Below are positions 11,411 to 22,183 of a stretch of 64,000 bases of DNA, piece after piece. Source of the DNA: Raphanus sativus (taxonomy: Eukaryota > Streptophyta > Magnoliopsida > Brassicales > Brassicaceae); NCBI RefSeq assembly GCF_000801105.2, contig NC_079514.1, positions 24,964,293 through 25,028,292 on the forward strand, given 5' to 3'. The notes beneath the pieces were generated by a model, which did no database searches, was not told the origin of the DNA, and was given only the letters and a program-made list of their open reading frames with translations. The number at the start of each line of letters is the position of its first letter. The first letter of the stretch is position 1. A program made the position numbers and the translations under genes.

Positions 11411-11508
11411 GATGTATCTATATTGTAAAACCTTAGTAAATAATTTCCTTGTATAACAATGAATTTACAAGGAAATTATTTACTAAGGTTTTATAATATC
11501 GATACATC
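11411..11508. repeat. 43-bp near-perfect inverted repeat (hairpin)
   Basis: The left arm 11411-11453 and right arm 11466-11508 are inverted copies with two mismatches over 43 bases, separated by a 12-base loop. It lies in the CACTA subterminal zone, next to an (AT)n microsatellite at 11395-11410. It may be a foldback MITE core or a palindromic rearrangement of subterminal repeats. Confidence 0.85.
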
Positions 11509-11790
11509 AATTTTACAATGAATTCAGTTAGGTGAAATTCACTGAAAACACGTTTTTACCTGAAATAACAGTAAAATGATTTGTCGTAAAAGCCTTGTAA
11601 GCTTACAAAGACATTATAACAAATTTTCTCTTTCCTTGTATTTTCGTCGTAAATTACATATATTTTATGACAAAACATTTTCCTTGTAAATTTGCAACGA
11701 CTTTACGATGAAAGTTAATTTCGTCGTATAGTCGTTGTAATAGACTTGTAAATTTATGGGGAAAATATTTTCTCGTATCCTTATTATAGG

Positions 11791-11807
11791 CATGTTTTCT
11801 TGTGATG
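11791..11807 (-). repeat. CACTA terminal inverted repeat
   Basis: Read outward-in on the - strand it is CATCACAAGAAAACATG, differing from the usual CACTACAAGAAAA start in the first few bases. It marks the 5' end of the transposase-encoding strand. Confidence 0.6.
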
Positions 11808-11899
11808 GGAAAATAGTTTTAAAACATACATATATCAAACTCTTCAGTCAAAAAATATACATATATCAAACTGCACCGCCAAATTAGAAAAAATGAAAC

Positions 11900-12036
11900 A
11901 TCACTCTTTTTTGTGCAAACTACTTTTTGATTAATTAAACCAATGTAATTGAGAACAAAGCATCTTTGAATACAGAGTGTCTTAGCATTAGCAGCTCTAG
12001 GGATAAACTTAAACTTGATTGAAATAAAGATGAGAT
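11900..12036 (-). pseudogene. LINE 3' end (RNase H tail), left part of split relic
   Basis: On the - strand this reads as the C-terminal part of a plant LINE RNase H-like domain (FKFIPRAANAK, then a Cys/Phe-rich end), then an A-rich tail near 11900. The frame and sequence continue directly from 44182 across the Tat insertion when GAGAT is counted once. It is the pre-insertion DNA of the whole nest. The short stretch 11808-11899 holds only two copies of an ACATATATCAAACT sequence. Confidence 0.75.
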
Positions 12037-12478
12037 TGTTAGGGCATTTTTGTGTAGGATCGTTTAAGTGCTACGGAACACTAGAGGATTTGTTTGTAAG
12101 AGTTGTAAATCGAGAACAAAGAGATGTTATTGAGTTATTGATTGGGACTACAACGTTTGATGGTGTATGAACCATAGTTCTAGTCGCCTAAACTCTAATC
12201 TCTTAAGTCTCGAATTGTCGATCCCTCATTCTAGGGTTTGGGCTCCCCTTTTATAGTTGTAGATGTCGGCTTCAAGTAATAGAACTCTTCCATAATCAGA
12301 AAAATGGAAGTTTCCCCTTAGGTAGAAAACTTCTATTTTGCTCCAAGAGGTCGGTCCGATCTAGGGGTCGGATCTAAGGCAGGGGTCGGTCCCTGGTATC
12401 TTCTTGAGCAAGGGTGTGGAAGTCGAGGACCTATCCGGAAGCTGGAGAAAACTTATGTCTGGATATTTTTCCCCAATA
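12037..12478 (-). repeat. 3' LTR of level-1 Tat element
   Basis: The LTR begins TGTTAGGG and ends CCCCAATA on the + strand. The partner LTR ends CCCCAACA, so the terminal CA has mutated. A TATAAAAG box on the - strand lies at about 12248-12255. About 13 differences from the partner LTR were counted by eye. Confidence 0.93.
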
Positions 12479-12494
12479 GTTTGCCCCTTATTCC
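12479..12494 (-). promoter_or_regulatory. Polypurine tract of level-1 element
   Basis: GGAATAAGGGGCAAAC on the - strand abuts the 3' LTR, as expected for the plus-strand primer of a - oriented retroelement. The adjacent stretch up to 12923 shows no gene. Confidence 0.65.
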
Positions 12495-12923
12495 TTGATT
12501 TGCTCGTGGAAATCAAGGGATAACATGTATTTCCCGAGCCTTAGTAGTTTTCTCTTGAGTACCTTATCTTCTTGCAGTGGGTCAGACCGGGACCCTTGAT
12601 GAGGACTGAAGTAGTTTTTCGGGGTTCGATCCATGCCGTAAAATGGATACCCTATCGTGAAAAAGGAAACAAGGAGAAACCCTAGCCGCTATGCCGAATG
12701 CCGTTGACGGCGAGATCTCCTTGACACGGTTTTGGAAATTTTCCGGAAGAGGAATATAGGAGATTTTCCGATTTTCCCCTCCCTTCCTTTTTCTATTGAT
12801 GAACATTTTTTGCCGATTTTCCTTTCCCCTTCGGTGATTAAATGGAAAATCCTTCCAGGTATATATATGAATGTTCCAGCACCTTTCAATGACATAGATC
12901 CGAGTTAGAACCACCACCCTTGC

Positions 12924-14291
12924 TTGGGAAGAATGTCGAACGATCAGATCCCCTTTGGAGCGATTCCAGCTTCCCATGTCGGTGGTCATGCTAGGCCTCG
13001 ATACCTGTTCGGCGATCCTTTCGCCTCGCCTATTCTGACTCCAGGAGCGGCTTCAAGAGTGGGCAGTGAAGATGTTCCCATGGCTCCCTTGCGACAGCGT
13101 CGCTTTTCCTCTTTTGGTGATGGGGGTGAGGATGATCCAATATCAGACATCAGGAAGGGAGATCTGATGGGGATTCACAGGAAGTACTCTCTTCCTGACT
13201 CGGTGGAACTACAATGTGCGAATGAATTCAAACGCGCTCGTGATGGAGGTACCGACGAGATAGCCATCTTCGAGGCATACCTAGAAGCGGGCTTCAGGGG
13301 GGACATCCATTCCCTGGTTGTGGAAGTAGCGTCTTACTTTGGGGTCTCTCCTTCGCAGTTCACGCCGGCAACGTGGCGTACCCTGATGGCGATTCAAGTG
13401 TTGGGTGAATTTCACAGTATTCCTTTCGGACTACCTGAAATTTTGTACTCCTACTCCTTCCTTCCCTTATCGAACAAGAAGGATTTTTATCAGATCTGGT
13501 CTCGTGATGGTGAACCTTTGGTAGACGAACCTCCTAGGGGAGTCCGGGGAAGCTTCCCTTCAAACGATCTCTGGAACAGGAGATATGTGTTCATGAAGGT
13601 TAATGGTGCTCCGCGCTACCCTCTCTTTTGGCGATCTGTTGGTATGCCCCCTTTATTATTCTTAAGATAACTTTTTTGTCGCTATCCCCCCTTATGTAGT
13701 GCTTTCTGCAGAGATTCCCAGCTGGCGGGATTATGGTGAAGCTGGAAAGGGACATTCCCAGGCGATACCGTTGGATTTTATTTCTGATGAGCCGGATGTC
13801 TTTACACCATAGTCGTATTTGGGGTAAGACAGTTCTTCTTTCTTTTAAACAATCATTCGATCAACTCTGACCCTTTGATCTGCTGGTTTTTTTTAGGTGG
13901 GACTCCTGGAGCTTCAATATCATCGGTATATAACGAGTATTGTAGGGCCAATCCTCATAGAAGACGATCTTATGTATCACCTTCTTTTGTCCCTCCAACT
14001 GCGACTTCCTCAACCCTGAGGAATGTATGAAATAACAGATTGTTTGGTCCCCGTCGGCGTGTTTCGCTGCACGAGGAAATCCTCTCTCTTCATACTCAGC
14101 TTCGAGAGGTACTATCCCATCAAGCCTTGACTGTGCAGAGAGCCCGTGAGTAAGCTCGTTGGGAGTTAGTGAAGGAGTGGTCGGAGAGGAATATCAACCG
14201 CTGGGGACCTGTTGGAGGACCCATCCAAGGTTCGGTGAATGAGAGAGGTAGACTTGATGCTTTTCCTCCGGCGCCGCATTCAAAGCCTTGA
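12924..14291 (+). pseudogene. Antisense additional ORF of Tat element (plant transposon-protein-like)
   Basis: It lies between integrase and the 3' LTR but is encoded on the strand opposite to gag-pol. The first exon (12924-13641) encodes 239 residues with an acidic/Gly-rich N-terminus and a folded region (FEAYLEAGFRGDIHSLVVEV, VSPSQFTPATWRTLM, then a W-rich C-end) resembling the putative plant transposon protein domain of Tat additional ORFs. A GT..AG intron (13642-13699) keeps the frame. Exon 2 hits a TAG near 13810. A further exon-like part and a coiled-coil tail (14030-14290) follow. The role is unknown; it may be regulatory or capsid-associated. Confidence 0.65.
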
Positions 14292-14869
14292 AGTGTTTTT
14301 CGTTTACGCTTTATTCTATATTATGATCTCTTTCCCCGGGCTTTTGATGACTTTGTAACCGAATAAAGACTTCTGATAATAATAATATTTATCGTTTTCG
14401 CCTTCTTTTGTTGTATTCATTTCTTGGATTCGCGCCTTCATAAATCTTTAGTTCCTTCTTCCGATTAGAACGGTTCACAGGGGTTTTGAGCATAATCTCC
14501 TAGCACAATCTCTTAGGCGGAGTTTTAGAGTCTAGGATCGATCCTCTTGTGGCGCCAATAATTCAGGGGTATAGCCCTTGCCAAACACATTTCGTATCTT
14601 TAGAATACGGGGGCGTCTAGATAGGCTTGTAGACGTGTTATAAGGGGTGGATCCTTGAAAGGGCTAATAATACGAGAGGGACGGACCCTATGTGGGAGCT
14701 GACTCCTTATGAAGTTTGGATCCTTGTAGAAGTTGACCCCTTGAATGGATATCAATGTCTAGGAACTGGATCCTGAAATGATTAGAAAAGCGTTAGATAT
14801 TGTAATCCATTATTAAAAACCTGAGTTTTAGATTTGGAATGAAAGATCCTTGCTTGGAAGCCTAGAGTT

Positions 14870-15370
14870 CTAACTTGGTTTGAACCATGAGGTTCTTGAG
14901 CCCTAGAACCCGGAAGTTCTTAAGGTCTTGAACCCTGAGGTTCCTTACCTAGGCCCGAAGGCCGTTTTATTGAACCCGAAGGTTTGCTCATTGAACCCTG
15001 AGGTTTCTGAGTGTTTGGGTTTAATCTCTAGATCCGGGGACCATGATTGAACCCTATGGATACCTCGAACCCGGAGGTTGATGCTTTTGAACATTGAGGT
15101 TCTCGGCAAACCCGAAGGTTGGTATTAGGATTCGAAGATCCTTGAACCCTGAGGTTCTTACTAGTTCCGAAGATCAGTTAGACCCGAAGGCCCTTGATCG
15201 ACCCTTAGGTGATCTAGAATCCGGAGATTCCTTACAGACCCGTAGGCTGCATTGAACCCTGAGGTTCTTTTATAGACCCGGAGGCCGTACTAAACCCGGA
15301 GGTTACTATATAGACCCTGAGGCCGTACTGAACCCTGAGGTTCGTCATAGACACTGAGGCCGTATGTGTA
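14870..15370. repeat. GAACCC-N-GGTTC palindrome array (level-1 Tat)
   Basis: Roughly twenty degenerate units such as GAACCCTGAGGTTC, GAACCCGAAGGTT and GACCCGGAGGCC recur every 20-30 bases. The commonest form is a near-perfect palindrome. The array sits between the antisense ORF tail and integrase in both Tat copies of the window. The 14292-14869 and 15371-16099 flanks show no convincing gene. Confidence 0.75.
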
Positions 15371-16099
15371 ATGGGAGGTTAGTGATCGTATTCTGCTCCC
15401 CATGGGGGAACCACTACCGATCTGTTATTGAGAAACCGCATTCTGCCACCCGGAGGTATAGGCCACTCTCGTTAATCTCAATGATGTACTCTACCTTTCT
15501 GCAGAAAAGGTCACGCTCAGACTTACTGTGGTCTGGCGTGGGCCTGCCCCGCGGAGCGACTTCACACCAGACACACTACTTTCCACGTCTGGATAAGTAT
15601 TAAATTTTGGCGCTAACCGGTATTTTCGCACATTTGTTCCCTGCATATCAGCCGTCAGCATCTGATTACAGTACTTTGCAGTGCACGTCATGCCCCCTGC
15701 GTGTATTTAGCTCGTAGCGTCTTTAACACAGGGTTTGGGTAGCAGTAGTACGGTGGTCCCCACGTAACTTTTCGACTTATAGCCTTTACGCAGGGCCCGA
15801 GGTGCAGACAATGTAATAGGGTTGATCAGACCCGTTCCTTATATGTCGTACACCCATGTGAGTAGTCTCACTAGTGTATATAGGGTTTGCTGAGGTCTAA
15901 AATCCCTTAAGACTTGACCTGACTAGTATGCCCCTTTAAGTACATTGGAGTTCCTATAACCCCTTTAACCTTAACTAATAATGTATTTTATAAGCTTAGT
16001 CCGGAGACGTTATCGCATACATAGGAGTAGGAAACCAGTGTACTTAAATATATCATAATAATAGTAGTAGTATATAAAGCTTGATCCGGGGATCTTACT

Positions 16100-17516
16100 C
16101 TAGAAGTGATAGAATTTGAGGTGCAAGGCATTCCAGCAGTTGGGTTGGACCTTGCCGTCGCTGTCTTCCAGCTTATAGGCTCCTGCCCCTTGCACCTCTA
16201 TTACCTTATAGGGACCTTCCCATCCAGGAGCGAGTTTTCCGGCTGATTTATCCCTTGTGTGGTCACATACTCGCCTTAGGACCCAGTCCCCTTTCTGGAA
16301 GGTTCTGGATCTGACCTTTTTGTTGTAGCTCTTGGCGATTTTCAACTGGTAGGACGCATTTCTAAGACGGGCCGCCTCCCTCTTTTCGTCCAGTAGGTCT
16401 AGACTCATGGACATTAGCTCATTATTCTCCTCCTGGGAAAGGAATTCAGAAAACCGTGGTCCTTACGTGCACCTCTGTGGGTATCACCGCATCAGCACCA
16501 TAGACAAGGGAGAAGGGAGTCTCCTGGGTAGCCATCTTTGGGGTTGTCCGATAGGCCCAGAGTACTCAGTGTAGCTCTTCTGCCCATCGCCTGTGGGGGT
16601 CTTCTAGGCGCTTCTTGAGAATGTTCACCACTGTCTTGTTAGTGGATTCGGCTTGGCCGTTAGATTGAGGGTGTCGTGGTGTTGAGTAGGAGAGCTTGAT
16701 GTTCCAGTCCTTGCAGAACTTTCAGAAGTTGTAGCTTGTGAACTGGGGTCCGTTATCTGTGACGATCTCATGGGGAGTTCCGAAGCGTGTGATCACATTA
16801 GTCCATAGGAATTTCCTGATTTGGAGATCTGTTATCTTGGCTAGTGCTTCAGCTTCCACTCACTTGGTAAAATAGTCTGTCACGACTAAGAGAAAAATCT
16901 TTTGCCCCGGTGCCATGGGGAACTTTCCTACGATGTCCATGCCCCACTTTCGGAAGGCCCAAGGAGAACTTAAGGATTTGAGGTTCTCTGGTGGAAGGTT
17001 GGAGATTGGCGCGTGCTTCTGGCATTGGCTACAGAGCTTGGCTTGTTTGAGGGAGTCTCTCGCCATGGTTGGCCAATAGTATCCTGCCCTTCTAGCTCTG
17101 AGTACCAAGCTCCAACCACTAGAATGGGAACCACATTCTCCTTCATGAAGTTCTTCTAGTATTCTGGCGGCTTCTCTAGCAGTAAGACATCGTAGGTAGG
17201 GTCCTAAAAAGGATCTTCGGTATAGTTGATGAGGGGTGTCATCCAAGTCTCTCCTTCGTCTACCACAGATAGTTCTTCAGGTTCCGTCTCCTTTTCGGTT
17301 CGCGGGCCATTGGAGTACCAGTAGTGGAATGCTCATATGATTTGTAGTTTCTAGGGCAGACCATAGGTTAGCTAGAGCGTTAGCATGGGAGTTGTGCTCC
17401 CTAGGTATCTGGGTGAGTTTACAATGTCGGAACCTGTCGAGTAGTCGCTTAGCCACGTATACTCCCAAAAAAAAAAACCGCATTTGTATTCGAAATTTTT
17501 GAAACTTTTTTTTCAA
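16100..17516 (-). pseudogene. Tat RNase H end and integrase, level 1
   Basis: Reading down from 17465: the end of RNase H (RLLDRFRHCKLTQIPREHNS, then ANALANL), then the integrase zinc region (H-H then CSQCQKHAP), the core Asp residues in KWGMDIVGKF and IVTDNGPQF, and the Glu in [11 protein letters not shown]. The C-terminal fold (RSRTFQKGDWVLRRVCD, WEGPYKVIEVQGAGAYKLED) ends at 16100. Stops interrupt it, including one where conserved Trp after YFTK reads TGA (about 16858) and one replacing a Gly codon in the ELHGVLW motif. The 17466-17516 end of the open frame is already inserted sequence. Confidence 0.85.
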
Positions 17517-18450
17517 TAAAATTCACTTTCTCAATATGTCGATTCCTAACACATAAACACTCCGGAAAACAAAAAACGTATCCTCAAGAAAACGCGAGAC
17601 GTCGCAATTTTTACTGAAGATATTTAGTTCGTATCATCCGTCAAAATAGTCCAACCGCGAATTTAAACATTTTATCAAAATAGTCCGTCCGCGACTTTAA
17701 AACAACAATTAAAATAGTCCCTCCGCGACTTTAAAAACGAAAACAAACCCGTCGATTGGCCCCGACGGGCAAATACCGAAGCGTTTCACTTAAACAAATT
17801 CGTAGTCAGATCTTTTCACAGGATCCTCTTACATCCGACCAGGATACCATAGCGCGCTATACAAGAAAATCGAAATTTCGTCCAGCACTTCGCAAAGGAA
17901 GTAGCTCGGTTCGTACCTAGACAAATCATATAAGCCGATAACACTTCGCGGATTTTAAAACGGTACGAATCAGGTCAAAATCACAAACAGGCAAAACGGA
18001 AGCCGATCAGTCATCGCATAGCCTTGAAGCTGAGAGTATACCTAGGTCTTGCCCTAAGCCCAGTCTTGCTGGCACTTAACATCTCACGGACATAGTATCA
18101 AATACGAGATCCCAAAATATGTCTCTTATCGCTTACACCTAAAACGCTCACTAAAAAGTAGCATACGTACCAAGCGGCAAATTAAGAGTTAGAATACGAA
18201 ATGACTACTCGCATTCTGCCCTCTACACTTAGCGAAAGTTTAAATCAGATCATAAAACGTAAATCACCGAAAACTTACTTAATATTTATATAAAAGCCGC
18301 ACAAAGGCGGCAGGGATTCGAAGCCTTAAAAGGCCAGTCCCGAAATACATAAAATTACGCAACCTACTACGGTCGCGGCATAAACAGATAAAACGGCCAC
18401 ACTTGGCCACGAAAATACAAAGATAAGGGAAAAACATTTTCCCGATAAAT

Positions 18451-20336
18451 TTAGTAGAGGATAAAGTCGTACGACGACGAAGTTCCGAACTCCATTGGAT
18501 AAGTCACCTCATCATCACCTCCCTCCGCTTCGGTCGCGACCTCCACCGTGTCGGGAGAAACTGGGATCGGCTCCCAGAGTCCCCATATCCTTTCCTCGAT
18601 AGGGGGAACAAGCGACTCGGCGTGAACGTTGTCCTTCATGCCACCCTGCATAAGGCTCAACTCCTCTTTGTAAACATAATCCCTCTGCTGAGTCCTCGTG
18701 AGAGCTCCAACCGATCCACGACACTCGCGAAAATCGCCTACCGCACATCGGCCGCCCGGAGATTGTAATACTCCTCCTGGAATCACGTCGCCCGATTCTG
18801 CATCTCGGCGGCCATCTCCCGCTTGGCATGCCTCCTCGCTCGGCGAATCGCTCTAGCTTGGTCGGCCTCCGCCCTTAAATTCCGTTCTAAGGTCTCCTCC
18901 TGGTGTCGTGCCAAATCATTCGCATTCTTCTCCGCTTTGGAGCGCTAAATCCTCGACTCTCTCTGGCTATCCACAAACGCCGAGCCGAGATTGTTCATCG
19001 CCTGCAAAATTCGAGAAACAAAATTTTTATTTTTTACAAAGATAAAAAATACGATCGAATAATAAGGAAAATACGAGAATGAGTAAAGACTGACCCCGTT
19101 AACCACGCGAGAAGTCTCCGCCAGTACTTCAGGCCTCTCCGTTTCTTCCACAAAGGAGGGCGGATTAGGATGATCAGGAAGACCAGAAAAGAAGTCGTAA
19201 AAATTGGGCATTGGCGCATCACTCGAACCACTCCCATCGCCAAAGCCAAGAGACGGATCCCATCCCGGAAGTGGAGAATCGTCGGCGGGAAAGTCGTGAT
19301 CCTCGACCTCGATGTCTTTATCTTTTCGCAGCACCTCAGGCGATCTCTCGACCGGAACACGCTCCGGGAGATGCTCAACAGGAGAAAAATCAATCTCACC
19401 TTCCGCCTCGAAGTCGGAGTGAACCATTCGGATCGCCTTCTGAACCCTCCGACTTGTAAAACTGGTCCACCTATGATCACCGCTCCTAAGCGCGTCCCTC
19501 ACCTCCATAATGTCCCTAGGCCAGGGATGGACCACACTGATGTACGGAAGGGGATTTGGAACCGTCCGGAACATCGGAATAAACTCCTCCGCGACAGACG
19601 CAGCGTTAAGTCGGACGTAGAAGAAGAATTGTCTCCAATTGTTAAAATTGGAAACAGTTCCCCTTACTACCAGCATTATGGTACGAGGAGTCAGTCGCCA
19701 GGAGGCAGACTCCTTGTTGTATAGCAGCCTCAGAAGTGCCTCAAAATGGTCGGTAGTGAGGGATAGGCCGCGCTCGTAACTCAGAATCACGAGACCGATA
19801 AGGATCTCGAAACTCGTAGGGCTCAGCTAGTTTAACGAAACCTGAAAACGGTCCAGTACGCGGACAATAATCTCAGGAATCGGAAACCAAATACGGCAAC
19901 ACGTCAAAACGGCCTCGTAACACGTGAAGTAACTTTCCGGAGGATGGTCGGCGCTTTCTACGACCTTAGGAATCCGGAACTCAACCGCGTCCGGGACTCC
20001 GGCAAATTTCCGAAGCGTCTCGAGAAAAAGATCGGTGGTCTTACTCAGTAGGTGGGCCCCCGCTCTCCGAGATCGGCAGATCGGAAACTTTTCTTCTCCG
20101 GGAGGTTTGATATGATCACTGCTTGCTTTCCGATACGCATCACATTCCGCCGCATTCGGAGGAAATTCGAACTCGGCTTTCGGGACTAGGAGCTCTTCAT
20201 CCTGATTGCAATCGGGAGAAGAAGTCACGGGAGTCTTCTTCTTAGAAGACTTCTTTCCGCTTCTAAACAACTTTGACATTTTAGTGAAGGATTTTCTTTC
20301 TAAAAAAAAATTTCTTTTCTTAAAAGGATTCTTCAA
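18451..20336 (-). pseudogene. Antisense additional ORF of the truncated Tat-type element
   Basis: The gene starts about 185 bp from the polypurine tract and runs antisense to the element. The first stretch (20336-19830) has a Lys-rich N-terminus and a helical region ending in FPIPEIIVRVLDRFQVSLN. A single TAG (19827-19829) interrupts it and the same frame continues to about 19095 (LILSYERGLSLTTDHFEALL, FNNWRQFFFYVRL, then an acidic linker). A GT..AG intron (19094-19002) follows, then a coiled-coil exon with stops (19001 to about 18451). It resembles plant transposon-protein domains. Inactive as read. Confidence 0.65.
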
Positions 20337-20507
20337 AGAAAGTCTTATGAAAGATGGGTGAATAAAAATGAAAGAGTTACCCCCTCTTTTATAAACTTCA
20401 GGATTTACTATTCAAGTTCGGACTTTTGGATACCAACTTGGCCTAAAAACTCGCCTAAACTCACCAAACCATACGACAGAATCTCGTCAACCCACGATTC
20501 TACCGCA

Positions 20508-20520
20508 CTGGGGGGCTAAC
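20508..20520 (+). promoter_or_regulatory. Polypurine tract of truncated Tat-type element
   Basis: CTGGGGGGCTAAC directly precedes the LTR start TGTTGGGG. The identical tract occurs inverted at 30552-30564 beside the 3' LTR of the intact element. Confidence 0.75.
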
Positions 20521-21903
20521 TGTTGGGGTCCAAATCGGACAGGGCAAAATTGGCTTCCAAATTTCCGTTTAAAATTATTTACTTAAGAATTTTTTTAAGG
20601 TTTTTCGGAAAAAAAAATCTATACGAAAAATTTGCGGAAAAATCTTGTTTTAAGACAACGATTCTTTAAAACGACGATTTCCTAATCAACGATTTCTTAA
20701 AAAACGACGATTTCTTAATCAACGACTTAAGAAATCAACGATTTCTTAATCAACGACTTGAGAAATCAACGATTGAAGAAAGTAACGATTTCTTAAAGTC
20801 AAACGGAACTTTGTTATCAAAGGACCAAACCTCCGCAAACAAGCATCCTAAGAGAATCATAGCTTTGCGATAGGTTCAAACACTTGGATAACGGACCTCA
20901 GACCACGGCATAAACCCGATCGCGATGGAAATCGGATCACGAACGAGAGCTCGGTTGCTATAGCGAACAGATCACGAGACCACGCTCGGTCACTATAGCG
21001 ACCGAGCTACGATTACAGCTCGGTCGCTATAGCGACCGAGCTCCGTATAGAGGGTCGCTATAGCGATCGAGCGTTCGTACATCGATCATTATCCGAAACG
21101 TCCGAAGTCTTCCGAAACGACGATACGACGTAAAGCTATGCATTCTCGACTATCCTTATAGCCGTTCTCCGCAACTCACGACTATCCGTTTCTTGATCTC
21201 TCGATCAAATGGAATCGTCCGTTTGGTTTACGATAAAACCGTGGAAACTTAACCTTATCAGAGAAATCGTAAAAACGTCTCAAATCAAAAATACGGTCCA
21301 AAGGGGTCCTAAACTTGATTCGAGGCCCACTTACGGTTTCTTAAAAACCCATAAACCTTATGACGGTTTATGCTTGGAGGATAAGCATCAGTTTCCGCGG
21401 GAAAAAATGGAAACTTTCCGCAGATAATCATGAAGATCGGAAAAATAGAATATTCCCATTTTTCGACTATGACGGCTTAAGGGCAAAAGGGAGAAGCGTA
21501 AGCCGACTTTGGAGGGAGTATATAAGGAGTTCAAGGCGAGAGGCATAGAGACATCACTTTTCCAGAGCAACTTAGCACTTAGAGCAATTTAGGCAACTTT
21601 CCGTTTTTATTTTTCGAGCTGCGACTCAACTAGGTTTAGCCACCTTCGGGTATTAGAACTAGGATCTCGCCAACAGCTCTTGTAGACGAAGCACGTTGTC
21701 CAGTTGTTGTTACGCTCATACGCAGATTCGGAATAAAATCCTTCTTACTCTCTTTTACGATTTTTATTTTTATTTTCCGTTATTGTCGTGTTCTGATTGC
21801 TTGACGTGTGGTTTCTCAGAAATCCGGGACCTCTGGGAAATTAGGGTTTTCCTACTTTCCTAAAATATACGAATTATTGATGGTGCGAATTTCGGTTCCC
21901 ACA
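20521..21903 (+). repeat. 3' LTR of truncated Tat-type element
   Basis: The LTR spans TGTTGGGG to CCCACA (1383 bp). It has a TATATAAGG box at about 21519-21527, followed by the transcribed end. U3 contains AACGATTTCTTAA-type repeats (20660-20800) and a palindromic array (20945-21075). It differs from the LTRs of 29127-38402 in U3 but shares both ends. Confidence 0.8.
20945..21075. repeat. Array of GGTCGCTATAGCGACC palindromes in LTR U3
   Basis: Four copies of a CTCGGTCGCTATAGCGACCG-type palindrome occur. The third, at 21017-21042, is a perfect 26-bp palindrome. The others carry one to three changes. The array lies about 450 bp upstream of the TATA box. Confidence 0.85.
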
Positions 21904-22183
21904 AAGATCACGTCGTATTCCCCCAGCTCTATAGCCCAATTTGCTAGTCGTCCATACACTTCTAGCTTATGCAGAACAGCCTTGATGGGGAAGGAGGTGA
22001 CTACCACGATTTGATGTGCCTGGAAATAGGGACGTAGCTTTCGGGCAGCGTTAACTAAGGCAAGAGCCAGCTTCTCGAGGTGACTATAGCGAGTCTCCGC
22101 GTCTAGTAAAGATTTGCTCACGTAGTAGATAGGATGTTGTTTTCTTCCTTCTTCCCTTACTAGGACCGCACTGACTGCGTGTT
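21904..22183 (-). pseudogene. Level-1 reverse transcriptase / RNase H linker, left part of split ORF
   Basis: On the - strand it reads SAVLVREEGRKQHPIYYVSK, then LLDAETRYSHLEKLALALV and RLANWAIELGEYDVIF, the thumb and tether part of a Tat reverse transcriptase. It continues in frame from 40248 when the duplicated GTGTT is counted once. At 21904 it is cut by the truncated Tat-type element. Confidence 0.9.

Larger units (their letters stand above)
9129..11807 (-). mobile_element. Decayed CACTA (En/Spm) transposon
   Basis: A TNP2-type transposase relic runs on the - strand (10910 to 9160). At the high-coordinate end the sequence read outward ends in CATCACAAGAAAACATGCC (11807 inward), close to the CACTACAAGAAAA terminal inverted repeat typical of Arabidopsis and Brassica CACTA elements. 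Subterminal DNA (11380-11790) is rich in short TCGTCGTA and TTGTAAATTTAC-like repeats, another CACTA habit. The opposite terminus is not recognisable near 9129, so the element is 3' truncated or strongly diverged. Confidence 0.75.
17466..21903 (+). mobile_element. Truncated Tat-type element (sister of 29127-38402) inside level-1 RNase H
   Basis: Oriented +. It keeps the internal 3' part, an antisense ORF, the polypurine tract and one LTR (20521-21903) that begins TGTTGGGGTC and ends TTCCCACA like the LTRs at 29127-38402. Internal DNA at 17800-18120 is the inverted homologue of about 32220-32470. At the right the host frame resumes at 21904. At the left the junction near 17465 lacks a 5' LTR and about 450 bp of host RNase H are missing, so an insertion followed by deletion is likely. 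The gene-free 17466-18450 stretch holds two TAGTCC(G/A/C)-rich repeats near 17645-17725. Confidence 0.8.

Noticed and set aside
19170..19724. 184-codon + strand frame
   Set aside because: Antisense shadow of the additional ORF on the - strand, which has continuous domain-like sequence and an intron.
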